The translations under genes were made by a program, and so were the position numbers. Below, in pieces: positions 23,391-33,476 of a DNA stretch of 64,000 bases. Location of the stretch: contig NZ_SLXU01000002.1 of NCBI RefSeq assembly GCF_004343505.1, positions 1-64,000 of the forward strand. Reading direction: 5' to 3'. The stretch comes from Rhodovulum bhavnagarense (lineage in GTDB: Bacteria; Pseudomonadota; Alphaproteobacteria; Rhodobacterales; Rhodobacteraceae). Every line of letters begins with the position of its first letter. The stretch's first letter is position 1. The notes beneath the pieces were generated by a model. The model made no database searches, was not told the DNA's origin, and saw only the letters and a list, made by a program, of their open reading frames with translations.

Positions 23391-25559
23391 TCAATCTCTG
23401 GGCTTGGCGAGTTTGGGTACATCCCCCGCCCCGGCAGTGCCTCGGCCCGAAAGCGAGGGATTTTCCATGAAGAACCGATGGCAGTTGAACGCGTCCTTCC
23501 CGGCGGAGGAGCGCAGGAAATGGCCGTCGGGCTGCATCACCCAGCTTTGGGCCTCGTCGGCGAGGTTGGCGGCCATGATCTGGTCGACGATCTGCGCCTT
23601 GACCGTGGGGTTGATGCATTCGACCAGCGTTTCCACCCGGCGGTTCAGGTTGCGACCCATCCAGTCCGCCGACGAGATGTAGACCCGCGCTTGCGGCGAA
23701 GGCAGGCCGTGCCCATTGCCGAAACACACGATGCGCGAGTGTTCCAGGAACCGGCCTATGATGGATTTCACGCGGATATTCTCGGACAATCCCTTGATGC
23801 CCGGCCTCAGCCCGCAGATCCCGCGCACCACGAGATCGATTTTCACCCCCGCATTCGACGCCGCGTAAAGCGCATCGATCACGTCCGCCTCGATCAGCGA
23901 ATTCATCTTGCCCCAGATATGCGCCGGACGGCCCTGGAGCGCATGTTCGGCCTCCTGGGCGATACGCTCGATCAGGGTAGATTTCAGTGTCAGCGGCGAG
24001 ATGGCGAGGTTTTCCATCCCCTCGGGCTCGGCATAGCCACCGACATAGTTGAATACCTTTGTCGCGTCCCGCCCCAGCGCGGGATCGCAGGTGAACAGCG
24101 ACAGGTCTGTATAGATGCGCGCGGTGATCGGGTGATAGTTGCCGGTGCCGTAATGGGTATAGGTCACCAGGCTGTCGCCCTCGCGCCGGACGACCGTGCT
24201 GATCTTGGCGTGGGTCTTGTAGTTGATGAACCCATAGATCACATGCGCGCCCGCGCGTTCCAGTCGGCGCGACTGGCGGATATTGGCGGCCTCGTCAAAG
24301 CGCGCCTTGAGTTCGACCAGCGCGGTGACCGACTTGCCGTCCTCGGCCGCCTCGCACAGCGCCGCGACGATGGGCGAGTCCTTGGAGGTGCGGTAAAGCG
24401 TTTGCTTGATCGCGACGACATCGGGATCGCGCGCCGCCTGCTCGACAAAGCGCACCACCATGTCAAAGGTTTCGTAGGGATGGTGCAGCAGCATGTCCTT
24501 TTGTCGGATCGCGGCGAACATGTCGCCCTCGTGATCCTGTACCCTCTCGGGAACGCGGGGGGTAAAGCTTTTCCACAGCAGGTCGCGGCGGTCGCCCAGG
24601 ACCAGTTCCGACAGGTCGGCCAAGCCGATCAGGCCCCGGATCTCGATCACCTCCTCCTCGGTGATGTCGAGTTCGTCCATGATGACGCTACGCAATTGCT
24701 CGGGGGCGCCGGCGGACATCTTCATGCGGACCACCTCGCCCCGGCGCCGGCGTTTCAATGCGACCTCGAATTCGCGCACGAGATCCTCGGCCTCTTCCTC
24801 GACCTCCAGATCGCTGTCGCGCAGCACGCGAAAGCTGCAATTGCCGACCATGCGGTAACCGGGGAAAAGCGATCCAAGGTGGATCAACAGCAATTCCTCC
24901 AGCGGGAGAAACCGGTGCTGCCCCTCGCGGGCGGGCAAGGGGATGAACCGGTCGATCTGGTGCGGGATCGGCAAGAGCGCTTGCAGGGGCTGGCCATCGC
25001 GCACCCTTTCAAGCTGAAGCGCGAGGCAGAAGCCGGTATTGGGAATGAAAGGAAAGGGATGCGCAGGGTCGATCGCCAGCGGCGAGAGCACCGGAAAGAC
25101 CTTGTGCAGGAAATAATCGGCAAGTGTTTCGCGGTCGGCCTTGGTCAGTCGAGAACGGGTCAGAATATGGATGCCCTGTTCCTCGATCTCGCGCCGCAAC
25201 TTGTTCCAGGCGGCCTGCTGGGCCTGCAACAGCTTGCGCGCATCGCGGTCGATCAACACAAGTTGTTCGGCCGGCGTCAGCCCGTCGGCGGCTGGCATGG
25301 TATTGCCCTTTTTCGCCAGTTCCCGCAGGCCCGCCACGCGCACGGTATAGAACTCGTCCAGGTTGGTGGCCGAGATCGACACGAAACGCACCCGTTCCAA
25401 GAGCGGCACGCGCGGGTTCGAGGCCTGTTCCAGAACCCGCCAGTTAAAGCCCAACCAGGACAGTTCGCGGTTGTAGAACCGCTTTGGTCCGGTGCGCTGG
25501 ACCTCGGGAATCTCGATGGGTTTGGGCAGGGGGGCGGTCAGGAAATCGGCCTGTGTCAT
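23391..25559 (-). CDS. ppk1: Polyphosphate kinase 1 (RNA-degradosome-type annotation)
   Basis: A 722-residue PPK1 that polymerises the gamma-phosphate of ATP to polyphosphate. The N-domain begins [19 protein letters not shown], and both catalytic histidines are visible: [10 protein letters not shown] (the autophosphorylated His) and RFLEHSRI. The order ppk1-ppx on one strand, with hda upstream, is common in Rhodobacterales. A second polyphosphate kinase (PPK2) is encoded at 36212. Confidence 0.96.
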   Translation of the reverse strand: MTQADFLTAPLPKPIEIPEVQRTGPKRFYNRELSWLGFNWRVLEQASNPRVPLLERVRFVSISATNLDEFYTVRVAGLRELAKKGNTMPAADGLTPAEQLVLIDRDARKLLQAQQAAWNKLRREIEEQGIHILTRSRLTKADRETLADYFLHKVFPVLSPLAIDPAHPFPFIPNTGFCLALQLERVRDGQPLQALLPIPHQIDRFIPLPAREGQHRFLPLEELLLIHLGSLFPGYRMVGNCSFRVLRDSDLEVEEEAEDLVREFEVALKRRRRGEVVRMKMSAGAPEQLRSVIMDELDITEEEVIEIRGLIGLADLSELVLGDRRDLLWKSFTPRVPERVQDHEGDMFAAIRQKDMLLHHPYETFDMVVRFVEQAARDPDVVAIKQTLYRTSKDSPIVAALCEAAEDGKSVTALVELKARFDEAANIRQSRRLERAGAHVIYGFINYKTHAKISTVVRREGDSLVTYTHYGTGNYHPITARIYTDLSLFTCDPALGRDATKVFNYVGGYAEPEGMENLAISPLTLKSTLIERIAQEAEHALQGRPAHIWGKMNSLIEADVIDALYAASNAGVKIDLVVRGICGLRPGIKGLSENIRVKSIIGRFLEHSRIVCFGNGHGLPSPQARVYISSADWMGRNLNRRVETLVECINPTVKAQIVDQIMAANLADEAQSWVMQPDGHFLRSSAGKDAFNCHRFFMENPSLSGRGTAGAGDVPKLAKPRD

Positions 25560-25597
25560 GCCAATGCTTTTCTTTGTCCTAAGGATGATTGAAATAG

Positions 25598-26284
25598 TTA
25601 TCGGTCTGCCAGGGGGGCTTTGTCCAGAATCTCGCGCGCCAGTTTCACCCCCGGTTTGCGCCCGGTGGCCAGCGCTTCGTGGTCGATCATGGCAACGATC
25701 CGTTGCGCGGCGGAAAACGATCTTTCCATCCGTTCCACCAGGTAGGGGATAAGCGCGGGCGGCACCGCAAGCTGACGGTCGGCAAAGAGCTTGACCAGCA
25801 CCGCCGAAAGCAGCGTGTCGTCGGGCGGGGCAAGCTGGGCAAGCGCCGTGCCCTGAATCCGGCTGGCCAGATCGGGCAGGATCAGCGGCCAGCCCGCAGC
25901 CGGGATTCGCGCGGTCATCAAGAACGCGCCGCCTTCGGCTAGGGTCAGATTGTGGAGGTGAAACAGGGCTTCTTCCAGTGCCCGCACCCCGGCAACGCGG
26001 TCGGCCCCGTCGACCGCGATGGCCCCGGTTGCGGCCAGTGCGGGCAGTTCGGCCCCGGCCAGCGCCTGTGCCTCGATCACCGCCGCGCCGGCCTGCTCTG
26101 CCCAGACATGGGCGAGATGCGTCTTGCCCGCGCCCTCTGGCCCGATCAGCAACAGCTTGCCCTGCGGCCAGTCGCGCCAGTCATCGATCTGCGCCACGCC
26201 AAGCGCATTCGTCGGCGAAACGAAGAAGTCGGATCGCCCCCGCGCGGGACGCCCGGGCAGATCAAGGGTCAGTTGATGCGCCAT
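25598..26284 (-). CDS. hdaA: DnaA-related regulator of replication initiation
   Basis: A 228-residue AAA+ protein homologous to DnaA but without the C-terminal DNA-binding domain. The N-terminus carries a sliding-clamp-binding motif (QLTLDLP, residues 4-10), followed by Walker A GPEGAGKT (48-55). HdaA with the beta clamp promotes hydrolysis of DnaA-ATP after initiation. It is separated by one base from the AI-2E permease gene, the same arrangement seen elsewhere in the Rhodobacterales. Confidence 0.88.
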   Translation of the reverse strand: MAHQLTLDLPGRPARGRSDFFVSPTNALGVAQIDDWRDWPQGKLLLIGPEGAGKTHLAHVWAEQAGAAVIEAQALAGAELPALAATGAIAVDGADRVAGVRALEEALFHLHNLTLAEGGAFLMTARIPAAGWPLILPDLASRIQGTALAQLAPPDDTLLSAVLVKLFADRQLAVPPALIPYLVERMERSFSAAQRIVAMIDHEALATGRKPGVKLAREILDKAPLADR

Positions 26285-26285
26285 G

Positions 26286-27386
26286 TCAGGCGTCGTCCCC
26301 CCCGCGGTTCCTGCTGTCCAGGTCGACGTGGTGCCATGTCAGGCCCTTGTAAAGACGACTGTCGAGATATTGCTGGATGGCAAAACGCGCCAGCACACCC
26401 AGTGCTGCGGCCACCGGAACCGCCACCAGCAAGCCTACGAAACCGAAAACCGCGCCGAAGGCCGACAGCGCGAAGATCACCCAGACCGGGTGTAGTCCTA
26501 CCGACGAGCCGACCAGCTTGGGCGTCAGCACGTTGCCCTCCAGGATCTGGCCGCCAATGTAGATAACCGCCACCAGTGCGATCATCGGCCATGCACCCCA
26601 GAACTGAAAGATCGCCAGCCCGATGGCAAAGACCCCGCCAAGAATGGAACTCACGAAGGGAATGAAGGCCAGCAGCCCCGACAAGAGCCCCACAACCAGA
26701 CCGAATTGCAGCCCCACCGCCATCAGGGTAGTGCCATAGAACACCGCCATGATCAGGCAGACCGTCCCCTGGCCGCGCACGAACGAGGACAGCGCCCGGT
26801 CGATGCTTTGGGCCAGGCTGCGGATCGTGGGCGCGTGGTCGCGCGGCAGCATCTCGTCCATATGCGCAACGATCTGGTCCCAGTCGAGCAGCAGGTAAAA
26901 GGTCACGACCGGCACGATGAACAACAGCAACAGCACGCTGATCACGCCCATCGCCGAACTCAGAACCCGGTTCAGCAACTCGCCGCCGCGCGCCTGCACT
27001 GCCTCGCCAATACCTTGCAGTGATCTGGACATCGAGGAATCGGTGTCCATCAGCGCAGGGAACTGCCCGGTAAGCCAAGTCTGAAGCTGGGTAAACATCG
27101 CCGGGGTGCTGCGCACCAGTTGCGTGGCCTGTTCGATCAACATCGGCGCGATCAGCAGCACGCAGGCCGCCGTGACCAGAACCAGCGACAGCATGATGAC
27201 GATGACGGCCACGATCCGGCTGGCCCCCAGTCGTTCGAGGCGGTCGGCGACGGGGTCAAGGAAATAGGCGATTGCCGCGCCAAGCAGGAATGGCGTGATG
27301 ACATCGCCCAGCAACCATAACACGACAAAAAACACCGCGATGGCGGCGCCCCAATAGGTAAGCTGTTCCCGGACGGGCAAGGCCAT
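26286..27386 (-). CDS. AI-2E family transporter (PerM-like)
   Basis: A 366-residue inner-membrane protein of the AI-2 exporter/PerM family with about eight hydrophobic segments. Family landmarks include the N-terminal [23 protein letters not shown], the central amphipathic [11 protein letters not shown] region and the C-terminal [20 protein letters not shown]. The start at 27386 is the first ATG with a good context; longer readings run into the divergent proS region. Despite the name, transport of autoinducer-2 is not shown for most members; some act as ion antiporters. Confidence 0.87.
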   Translation of the reverse strand: MALPVREQLTYWGAAIAVFFVVLWLLGDVITPFLLGAAIAYFLDPVADRLERLGASRIVAVIVIMLSLVLVTAACVLLIAPMLIEQATQLVRSTPAMFTQLQTWLTGQFPALMDTDSSMSRSLQGIGEAVQARGGELLNRVLSSAMGVISVLLLLFIVPVVTFYLLLDWDQIVAHMDEMLPRDHAPTIRSLAQSIDRALSSFVRGQGTVCLIMAVFYGTTLMAVGLQFGLVVGLLSGLLAFIPFVSSILGGVFAIGLAIFQFWGAWPMIALVAVIYIGGQILEGNVLTPKLVGSSVGLHPVWVIFALSAFGAVFGFVGLLVAVPVAAALGVLARFAIQQYLDSRLYKGLTWHHVDLDSRNRGGDDA

Positions 27387-27516
27387 GGCGGCCCCCTTTT
27401 TGCTGCGATGTCTTGTCTTCGCCCAGCCGTGCGCGCGGCGCAAGCCCGCCGCTTGTCTGGCCGTGCGCGATGGCATAGACGGGGCGCAATGTCCACCGTT
27501 GAGGCACGACCCCGAT

Positions 27517-28908
27517 ATGCGCCTGTCCCGCTATTTCCTGCCCGTTCTCAAAGAGACCCCCGCCGAGGCCCAGATCGCCAGCCACCGCCTGATGCTGCGC
27601 GCCGGCATGATCAAGCAGGCTGCTGCCGGCATCTATTCCTGGCTGCCGATGGGCTTCAAGGTATTGAAAAAAATCGAGGCCATCGTCCACGAGGAACAGG
27701 TGCGCGCGGGCCATATCCCGATGCTGATGCCGACGCTGCAATCGGCCGATCTTTGGCGCGAGTCGGGGCGCTATGACGATTACGGCGAGGAAATGCTGCG
27801 CATCACCGATCGCCACGGTCGAGACATGCTTTATGGTCCCACCAACGAAGAGTTGATCACGGATATCTTCCGCGCCCATGTCGGCAGCTACAAGGATCTG
27901 CCGCTGACGCTCTATCACATCCAGTGGAAGTTCCGCGACGAGATCCGCCCGCGTTTCGGCGTGATGCGGGGGCGCGAGTTCTACATGAAGGACGGCTACA
28001 ACTTCGACATCGACTATGACAGCGCCATCCACGCCTATAACCGGCACATGGTCAGCTACCTGCGCACCTACGAACGCATGGGGCTGAAGGCGATCCCGAT
28101 GCGCGCCGATAGCGGGCCGATCGGCGGCGAGGACACCCATGAATTCCTCGTGCTGGCCGATACCGGCGAGTCCGAAGTGTTTTACGACAGCGCGATTCTC
28201 GATCTGACCCTGGGCGAGCGCGTGGTGAACTATGACGACCGTGCCGAATGCGCCGGGATCGTGCGCGAGTGGACCACACCCTATGCCCGCACTGACGAGA
28301 CCCATGACGAGGCGGTCTTTGCCCATGTCCCCGAGGTGCGGCGCAAATCCTCGCGTGCAATCGAAGTTGGCCAGATTTTCTATTTCGGAACAAAGTATTC
28401 CGAGCCGATGGGCGCGGTCGTGACCAACGACAAGGGCGAGCGTTTGCCCGTCCACATGGGCAGCCACGGCATCGGCGTCTCGCGCCTGGTCGGCGCGATC
28501 ATCGAGGCCAGCCATGATGAAAACGGCATCATCTGGCCCGAGGGCGTGACGCCCTTCCATTGCGGGATCGTGAACCTGAAACAGGGCGATGCCGAGGCCG
28601 ACGGTGCTTGCGCCGGACTCTACAAGGCGCTGGTCGAAAAGGGGCTGGAACCCCTTTACGACGACCGCGAGGAACGCGCGGGCGCGAAATTCGCCACGAT
28701 GGACCTGATCGGTCTGCCCTGGCGGATCACCGTGGGCCCGCGCGGCCTGAAAAACGGGGTTGTGGAGTTGACCTGCCGCCGCACCGGCGACAGCGAGGAA
28801 ATGAGCCCCGAGGCCGCGGTGGCGAAGATTGCCGAGATCTATGCCCCCCACCACACCGCCGCCCATTGGGAGCCGATGGCGAAATCGAGCTTCCACACCT
28901 GGCTTTAA
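27517..28908 (+). CDS. proS: Prolyl-tRNA synthetase (short type)
   Basis: A 463-residue class II synthetase. Motif 2 ([21 protein letters not shown], residues about 135-155) and motif 3 ([16 protein letters not shown]) are intact. The roughly 180-residue editing insertion of typical bacterial ProRS between motifs 2 and 3 is absent; this short form is normal for alphaproteobacteria, which use separate trans-editing proteins, but none lies nearby. ATG 27517 is chosen because the sequence from there matches the family start ([19 protein letters not shown]). Confidence 0.97.
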   Translation: MRLSRYFLPVLKETPAEAQIASHRLMLRAGMIKQAAAGIYSWLPMGFKVLKKIEAIVHEEQVRAGHIPMLMPTLQSADLWRESGRYDDYGEEMLRITDRHGRDMLYGPTNEELITDIFRAHVGSYKDLPLTLYHIQWKFRDEIRPRFGVMRGREFYMKDGYNFDIDYDSAIHAYNRHMVSYLRTYERMGLKAIPMRADSGPIGGEDTHEFLVLADTGESEVFYDSAILDLTLGERVVNYDDRAECAGIVREWTTPYARTDETHDEAVFAHVPEVRRKSSRAIEVGQIFYFGTKYSEPMGAVVTNDKGERLPVHMGSHGIGVSRLVGAIIEASHDENGIIWPEGVTPFHCGIVNLKQGDAEADGACAGLYKALVEKGLEPLYDDREERAGAKFATMDLIGLPWRITVGPRGLKNGVVELTCRRTGDSEEMSPEAAVAKIAEIYAPHHTAAHWEPMAKSSFHTWL

Positions 28909-28917
28909 GGGGGGGGG

Positions 28918-28955
28918 CGATTTTTCTACGAAAAATCGTGCGCCGCTCTGGCGCA
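28918..28955. repeat. Paired hairpins after proS
   Basis: CGATTTTTC (28918-28926) and GAAAAATCG (28930-28938) form a perfect 9-bp stem with a 3-nt loop. TGCGCC (28939-28944) and GGCGCA (28950-28955) form a second stem directly after it. A run of nine G precedes them. The first palindrome resembles a sequence I recall as repeated between Rhodobacterales genes. It could terminate proS transcription or be a repetitive extragenic element. Confidence 0.5.
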
Positions 28956-28971
28956 GGAAAGGAAATGAGGT

Positions 28972-29367
28972 ATGGCAAAGGCCGTTCACAGCATGATCCG
29001 TGTTCTGGACGAGGCGCGCTCGGTCGATTTCTACCGCCGCGCCTTCGGGCTGGAGGTCGCCGACCGGCTGGATTTCCCCGATTTCACGCTGATCTATCTC
29101 GGCAATCCCGAAACCGCCTTCGAGGTCGAGCTGACCGTGAACAAGGGGCGTACGGCGCCCTACGACCTGGGCGACGGCTATGGCCACCTTGCGGTGACGG
29201 TCGACGACCTGGCGGCCGAACATGCCCGTTTCGAGGCCGAGGGCCTGGCGCCGCGCAAGATCGTGGATTTCGCCCCGGCAGGGCAGCGGGTGGCGCGGTT
29301 CTTCTTCGTGGCCGATCCCGACGGCTACCAGATCGAAGTGATCGAGCGCGGCGGCCGGTTCGGCTGA
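28972..29367 (+). CDS. Lactoylglutathione lyase/VOC family enzyme
   Basis: A 131-residue glyoxalase I-type protein with the four metal positions of the family: H5-region HSMIRV, E in FEVEL, H in GHLAVTV and E in YQIEVIERGG. It begins AVHSMIRVLDEARSVDFYRRAFGLEV, the pattern of GloA. It would convert the methylglutathione hemithioacetal of methylglyoxal to lactoylglutathione, or act on a related substrate. A second GloA-type gene is at 42307. ATG 28972 follows a GAGG site. Confidence 0.85.
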   Translation: MAKAVHSMIRVLDEARSVDFYRRAFGLEVADRLDFPDFTLIYLGNPETAFEVELTVNKGRTAPYDLGDGYGHLAVTVDDLAAEHARFEAEGLAPRKIVDFAPAGQRVARFFFVADPDGYQIEVIERGGRFG

Positions 29368-29460
29368 ACCGCCGGGCACCGGAACCTGTGCGGATGGCGT
29401 TGCGGCTTGACCCGGCGGGCCTATCCGCCCAGTCTCCGCCGCGAAACGATCCGACAGGAT

Positions 29461-30753
29461 ATGCCCTTGGTCAACCGCACAGCCCCCTTCGCCCGCTATG
29501 AATGGATGATCGCCTGGCGCTATCTGCGTGCCCGGCGCGCTGATGGGGGTGTCAGCGTGATGACCTGGATTTCGCTGGTCGGGATCACGCTGGCGGTTTT
29601 CGCGCTGATTGCCACGCTTGCGGTGCGCGCGGGTTTTCGCGCGGAATTCGTCGATACGATTCTCGGCGCGAATGCTCATGTGACGGTCTATTCCACCGTT
29701 TACGTGACACCGGATGGCCAAAGCACCCGCGCGATCACCGATTACGCCGCCATGGCGGACAGGCTGCGCGCGGTGCCGGGTGTGACGCGCGTGGCGCCAC
29801 TTGTGCGCGGGCAGGTCATGGCCGCAGGGCAAGGGCGCAATACCGGCATCGAGGTCTACGGCATTACCCCCGAGGACCTGGCCACGATCCCGCGCGTGGC
29901 CGATCCCGAACAGGCCTGGGGCGATATCGCGCGTTTTGCCGAAGGCATCGCCATCGGGTCCGGCGTGGCGCGTGAGTTGGGGGTCGGCGTGGGAGACCGC
30001 ATCCGGCTGATCTCGCCTGACGGGGTCAAGACGCCCTTTGGCACCAGCCCGCGGGTGAACGCCTACGAGGTGGTCTATGTCTTTACCGCCGGGCGCTATG
30101 ACATCGACCGCACCCGCGCCTACCTGCCTTTTGCCGAGACGCAGAGCTTTTTCAATCGCGAGGGGGTGGCGGATGAACTCGAAGTGATGGTCGAAAACCC
30201 CGACCGGGTGGAGGAGATGACGCTCGAGCTGCTGCGCGCGGCCGGCGAGCGGGCCCTGCTGTGGAGCTGGCGCGACGCCTCGGGGGCGTTCCTGCGCGCG
30301 CTCACGATCGAGGACAACGTGATGTTCATCATTCTGTCCATCCTCGTGCTGATCGCGGCGATGAACATCGTTTCGGGGCTGATCATGCTGGTGAAGAACA
30401 AGGGCCGCGACATTGGCATCCTGCGGACCATGGGGCTGACCGAGGGCGCGGTTCTGCGTGTCTTCTTCATCTGTGGAGCGTCCGTTGGCCTGATTGGCAC
30501 GGGTGCGGGTGTGATCCTGGGGTGCCTGTTCGCGATCTACATCGACACGATCTTTTCGGCGGTTAACTACGTTTCGGGCGGCGGCGTGTGGGACCCGTCG
30601 ATCCGGGGCATCTACGAATTGCCGGCCAAGTTGCAGGCCCACGACGTGGCCTCGGCGGTGATCCTGTCGCTGGGCCTGTCCTTTGTCGTCACGATCTTTC
30701 CCGCACGTCGCGCAGCGCGGATGAACCCGGTGGAGGCCCTGCGCTATGAGTGA
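29461..30753 (+). CDS. lolC: Lipoprotein-releasing system permease (LolC/LolE)
   Basis: A 430-residue ABC permease of the MacB/LolCE type: one transmembrane segment near residues 29-50 ([27 protein letters not shown]), a large periplasmic domain (about 52-290), then three C-terminal segments ([22 protein letters not shown], the [24 protein letters not shown] region, and [20 protein letters not shown]). As in many alphaproteobacteria a single LolC/E-type protein probably homodimerises. ATG 29461 starts at the family N-terminus ([16 protein letters not shown]). It overlaps lolD by eight bases. Confidence 0.93.
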   Translation: MPLVNRTAPFARYEWMIAWRYLRARRADGGVSVMTWISLVGITLAVFALIATLAVRAGFRAEFVDTILGANAHVTVYSTVYVTPDGQSTRAITDYAAMADRLRAVPGVTRVAPLVRGQVMAAGQGRNTGIEVYGITPEDLATIPRVADPEQAWGDIARFAEGIAIGSGVARELGVGVGDRIRLISPDGVKTPFGTSPRVNAYEVVYVFTAGRYDIDRTRAYLPFAETQSFFNREGVADELEVMVENPDRVEEMTLELLRAAGERALLWSWRDASGAFLRALTIEDNVMFIILSILVLIAAMNIVSGLIMLVKNKGRDIGILRTMGLTEGAVLRVFFICGASVGLIGTGAGVILGCLFAIYIDTIFSAVNYVSGGGVWDPSIRGIYELPAKLQAHDVASAVILSLGLSFVVTIFPARRAARMNPVEALRYE

Positions 30754-31423
30754 GCCCGTTCTGGCGCTGGAGGGGATCGAAAAGGTCTATAACAAGGGCC
30801 TGCCCTCGGAGGTGCAGGTGCTGCGCGGTGCCTCTCTTGTCATTTCGCCCGGCGAGGTGGTCGCGCTGGTCGCCCCCTCGGGGGCGGGCAAGTCCACGTT
30901 GCTCCATATAGCGGGGCTATTGGATATGGCTGATGGGGGCCGGGTGCGCATTGGCGGGCAGGATATGACCGGCGCCTCGGACCGCAGGCGCACCATGGCA
31001 CGGCGGGCAGATATCGGGTTCATCTACCAGTTTCACCACCTCTTGCCGGAATTCACGGCGCTGGAAAATATCGTGTTGCCGCAACTGGCGGCGGGCGTGC
31101 GTCCGGCCGCGGCCGAGACGCGGGCCCGCGCCTTGCTCGATAGCGTCGGGATTGCGCCGCGCGCCGATCACCGGCCTGCCGCGCTGTCGGGTGGCGAACA
31201 GCAGCGTGTGGCCTTTTGCCGGGCGCTCGCCAATGCGCCCCGGCTTTTGCTGGCGGATGAGCCGACCGGAAATCTTGACCCGTTAACCTCGGACACGGTT
31301 TTTGCCGCGCTGATGGGGCTTGTGCGGGGCACCGGGCTGGCCGCGTTGATCGCCACCCATAACCTGGAACTTGCCGCGCGTATGGACCGGGTTGTGCACC
31401 TGGATGCGGGGCGGCTGGTCTGA
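30746..31423 (+). CDS. lolD: Lipoprotein-releasing system ATP-binding protein LolD
   Basis: A 225-residue ABC ATPase with Walker A ([12 protein letters not shown]), Q-loop, signature ([19 protein letters not shown]), Walker B ([12 protein letters not shown]) and H-loop (IATHNLE). With LolC/E it extracts lipoproteins from the inner membrane for transfer to LolA. The Leu-Pro-rich N-terminal loop [16 protein letters not shown] is typical of LolD rather than MacB. Confidence 0.95.
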   Translation: MSEPVLALEGIEKVYNKGLPSEVQVLRGASLVISPGEVVALVAPSGAGKSTLLHIAGLLDMADGGRVRIGGQDMTGASDRRRTMARRADIGFIYQFHHLLPEFTALENIVLPQLAAGVRPAAAETRARALLDSVGIAPRADHRPAALSGGEQQRVAFCRALANAPRLLLADEPTGNLDPLTSDTVFAALMGLVRGTGLAALIATHNLELAARMDRVVHLDAGRLV

Positions 31424-31456
31424 GTTTGCATCGGCTTTTCCGCAGCCTCCGCCCGA

Positions 31457-32413
31457 TCACAAGATCACGGTAAGCCCGCTGTCCAGGTAGGCGACGATCG
31501 CGCGGCGCAGGTTTTCCGCCTTTTCGGCGCCGCGGTCGATGGTGGCGAACTTGTCTGCCAGTTCGACGCCGATGAAAAAGGGCAAGAGTTGTCCGCGGTC
31601 GACCGGGGTCAACAGTGTCAGCGGCGCGGTCAGCGCCTGAAGGTCAAGCCTGGACATGCCGAAAAGGCGCGGACCGTATGTCCGGGGGTGGTTGGTTTCC
31701 AGATAGACCAGGAACCGGGCCACGTCCTTGACCAGTGGTAGCCAATGATCGTTCTGGATGTCGATGCCATAAAGCGCGGCCTCGGTCACGATCAGGTTGG
31801 CCGGAGCAAAATCGCCATGGCACCGGGCCTGGGTGATTTCCTGACCGACAAGCGCCGGTAGCCGTGCGGCCAGCCGGTTTGCCAGGGCCTGCGCCAACTC
31901 GCCGTCGGTGCCGCCCTGCACGCGCGACAGCGCCTGGGTGCGCACGCGCACCCAGTAACGCCCGCCAAATTCCGCGGGGCGGGTGGCCGCGGCGACGAGA
32001 TGGGCCAGCCATTGCCCGGCCCCCCCGATCAGCGCATCGCGATCATGGGGCGCGCAGGCGGCCAGCATGGTGTCCATCGGCACGCCGTCGATCCGTCCGG
32101 TGACAGTGATACCTTCGCCGGGCCATGCGTCGATCAGCGGCGCCACGCGATAACGCCCCCGAGCCATGAAGGCGCTCAGGCGCTCGAGCTCGCGCTTTTG
32201 GGCACGGGCCTGGTCGGTGCGCTTGTCGCCGCCAAAAAGTTTCAGGATCGCGGGCTGGTTGTCATAGCGTCCGTCGAACACTGTTGCGTTCGGGCCTGAG
32301 GTCAGCACGCTTTTGACCTCGAACCGGGCGATTGCCTTTCGGCGCGACTGGATTTCTCGCAACGTTTCCGCCGCATCGAGAAATTGTTCCAGCTCTGTGA
32401 GTTCTCGTGCCAT
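31457..32413 (-). CDS. Kinase-like (aminoglycoside phosphotransferase fold) protein
   Basis: A 318-residue protein. The C-terminal half has the phosphotransferase motifs RCHGDFAPANLIV (Brenner-type catalytic loop, with HGD) and LYGIDIQN (metal-binding Asp of a DFG-like motif). The N-terminal half has the coiled-coil-like LTELEQFLDAAETLREIQSRRKAIARFEVKSVL and a P-loop-like NATVF. APH/ChoK-like kinases phosphorylate small molecules; the substrate is unknown. It starts at 32413 on the ATG shared with a MAREL sequence and lies 47 bp downstream of the DUF5765-type gene. Confidence 0.75.
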   Translation of the reverse strand: MARELTELEQFLDAAETLREIQSRRKAIARFEVKSVLTSGPNATVFDGRYDNQPAILKLFGGDKRTDQARAQKRELERLSAFMARGRYRVAPLIDAWPGEGITVTGRIDGVPMDTMLAACAPHDRDALIGGAGQWLAHLVAAATRPAEFGGRYWVRVRTQALSRVQGGTDGELAQALANRLAARLPALVGQEITQARCHGDFAPANLIVTEAALYGIDIQNDHWLPLVKDVARFLVYLETNHPRTYGPRLFGMSRLDLQALTAPLTLLTPVDRGQLLPFFIGVELADKFATIDRGAEKAENLRRAIVAYLDSGLTVIL

Positions 32414-32460
32414 GGCCAAAGTCTCGGCTTGCCGCGCGAGGCGGTCAAGCGGTTGTTGTG

Positions 32461-33183
32461 TCAACCCGCATGTGCCCGCCGCCTGTGCCCGCCCAGCGGG
32501 CGGCGGATCGCCGGGCTGAGCCCCACCAGCAGCAGCGCGATGGAGAACAGGCACCAGATCGCGGGCATCTCGTTGGGGTTGTCGGTCAGCAGGTTCGCCA
32601 GCACCGGGCCAAAGGCCGCGTGAAACAGCACGAAGCGCCACGCGCCATAGGCCAGAGGCACCAGGAAGGCCGCGATCAGGTAGCTGGGAAATTGCAGCGC
32701 GCGGTCCCAGACATGGGGCACCCAGCCGGTGAGGCCGTTCAGCGGCACCTCCCATCCCAGGTGCCAGTTGCCCGAGACCGTGCATAGCCGCGTGCCACAC
32801 AGGACCGAGCCGGGGCGGCATGTTCCCAGGGCGTCCAGCGGGATCAGTTGTGCCACCATGACGGCCGAGGCCGCGGCGCAAACCGCCCAGACCGCGCGGC
32901 GGGTGGCGGCGGGTACCTCGCGCGCGAGGATCGCCATGCAGAACGCGTTGATGAAGAAGGGCTGGAAAGCGATGTGCAGGTAGGACAGCAGCGTGATCGA
33001 CCTGTTCGCCGGGTTGGCGCAATCGTCGATCACGGCGTAACCGGCGGCCTGCAGCGCCTCCATCAGGGTGAAATAGCCCAGCGTCACCCAGACACCGCGC
33101 GGATCGCCCCGCCGCGCGGTGACGATGGTCGCGGCGGCGCCAAGCCCCACCATGCCGATCGAGACCTCGGCCGTCCAGCACAT
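32461..33183 (-). CDS. Multi-pass membrane protein (DUF5765-like)
   Basis: A 240-residue inner-membrane protein with five or six hydrophobic segments and a conserved cysteine-rich loop (TCRPGSVLCGTRLCTVSGNWHLGW). The Leu-Ile-Pro-Leu-Asp-Ala-Leu-Gly-Thr-Cys-Arg stretch and the C-terminal heavy Leu segment match proteins I recall as DUF5765 in Rhodobacterales. ATG 33183 has AAAGGAGA six bases upstream. A cysteine-rich external loop suggests a redox or metal role, which is inference. It is co-directional with the kinase-like gene. Confidence 0.7.
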   Translation of the reverse strand: MCWTAEVSIGMVGLGAAATIVTARRGDPRGVWVTLGYFTLMEALQAAGYAVIDDCANPANRSITLLSYLHIAFQPFFINAFCMAILAREVPAATRRAVWAVCAAASAVMVAQLIPLDALGTCRPGSVLCGTRLCTVSGNWHLGWEVPLNGLTGWVPHVWDRALQFPSYLIAAFLVPLAYGAWRFVLFHAAFGPVLANLLTDNPNEMPAIWCLFSIALLLVGLSPAIRRPLGGHRRRAHAG

Positions 33184-33296
33184 GCGCGTCTCCTTTCCCT
33201 TGCGGGCGAGTGTGCGGGGGGACGGGGGCGGTTGGCAAGGGGGAAGGGAGTGCAGGGGGTAACCCACCGGTGGCGGGGGTGCCTGCCCTGCGGTTG

Positions 33297-33359
33297 CTAT
33301 GCTTCCTCGGCCGTGGCCGGGGTGGCGAGGGTCAGGGCAAGGGCAAGCGGGCGCAGCAT
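33297..33359 (-). CDS. Possible 20-residue leader peptide
   Basis: A 20-codon frame beginning ATG at 33359 behind GGAG and ending TAG at 33297. The peptide (MLRPLALALTLATPATAEEA) looks like a bare secretion signal ending at its cleavage site. It lies 113 bp upstream of the DUF5765-type gene on the same strand. It may be a leader ORF, a small exported peptide or chance; I give it low confidence. Confidence 0.25.
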   Translation of the reverse strand: MLRPLALALTLATPATAEEA

Positions 33360-33427
33360 GGGGGCTCCGTCGGGTCGGTGTCCCTCAGGAGGTAGGGCGC
33401 AGATGGGGGGAGGGTAGGGGGAGTGAC

Positions 33428-33476
33428 AACCCACCATTGGCCGGGTGATTGGCAGGGTGGTGGGTTGGCACCCACC
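33428..33476. repeat. Mutually exclusive hairpins, GGTGGGT repeats
   Basis: CAACCCACC (33428-33436) can pair with GGTGGGTTG (33459-33467), while GGTGGGT (33459-33465) can pair with ACCCACC (33470-33476) around a TGGC loop. The GGTGGGT/ACCCACC sequence is therefore shared by two alternative stems, as in attenuators. The orientation relative to a gene is unclear: the low-GC gene ends at 33477 on the minus strand, so this is its 3' flank and the upstream flank of the DUF5765 operon. Confidence 0.4.

Noticed and set aside
23307-25592. A 761-residue plus-strand frame
   Set aside because: Antisense to ppk1 and lacks any known family features.
27256-30642. A 1128-residue minus-strand open frame
   Set aside because: It lies antisense to proS, a VOC gene and lolC, is Arg/His/Gln-rich without domains, and is an artefact of GC-rich codons in the real genes.
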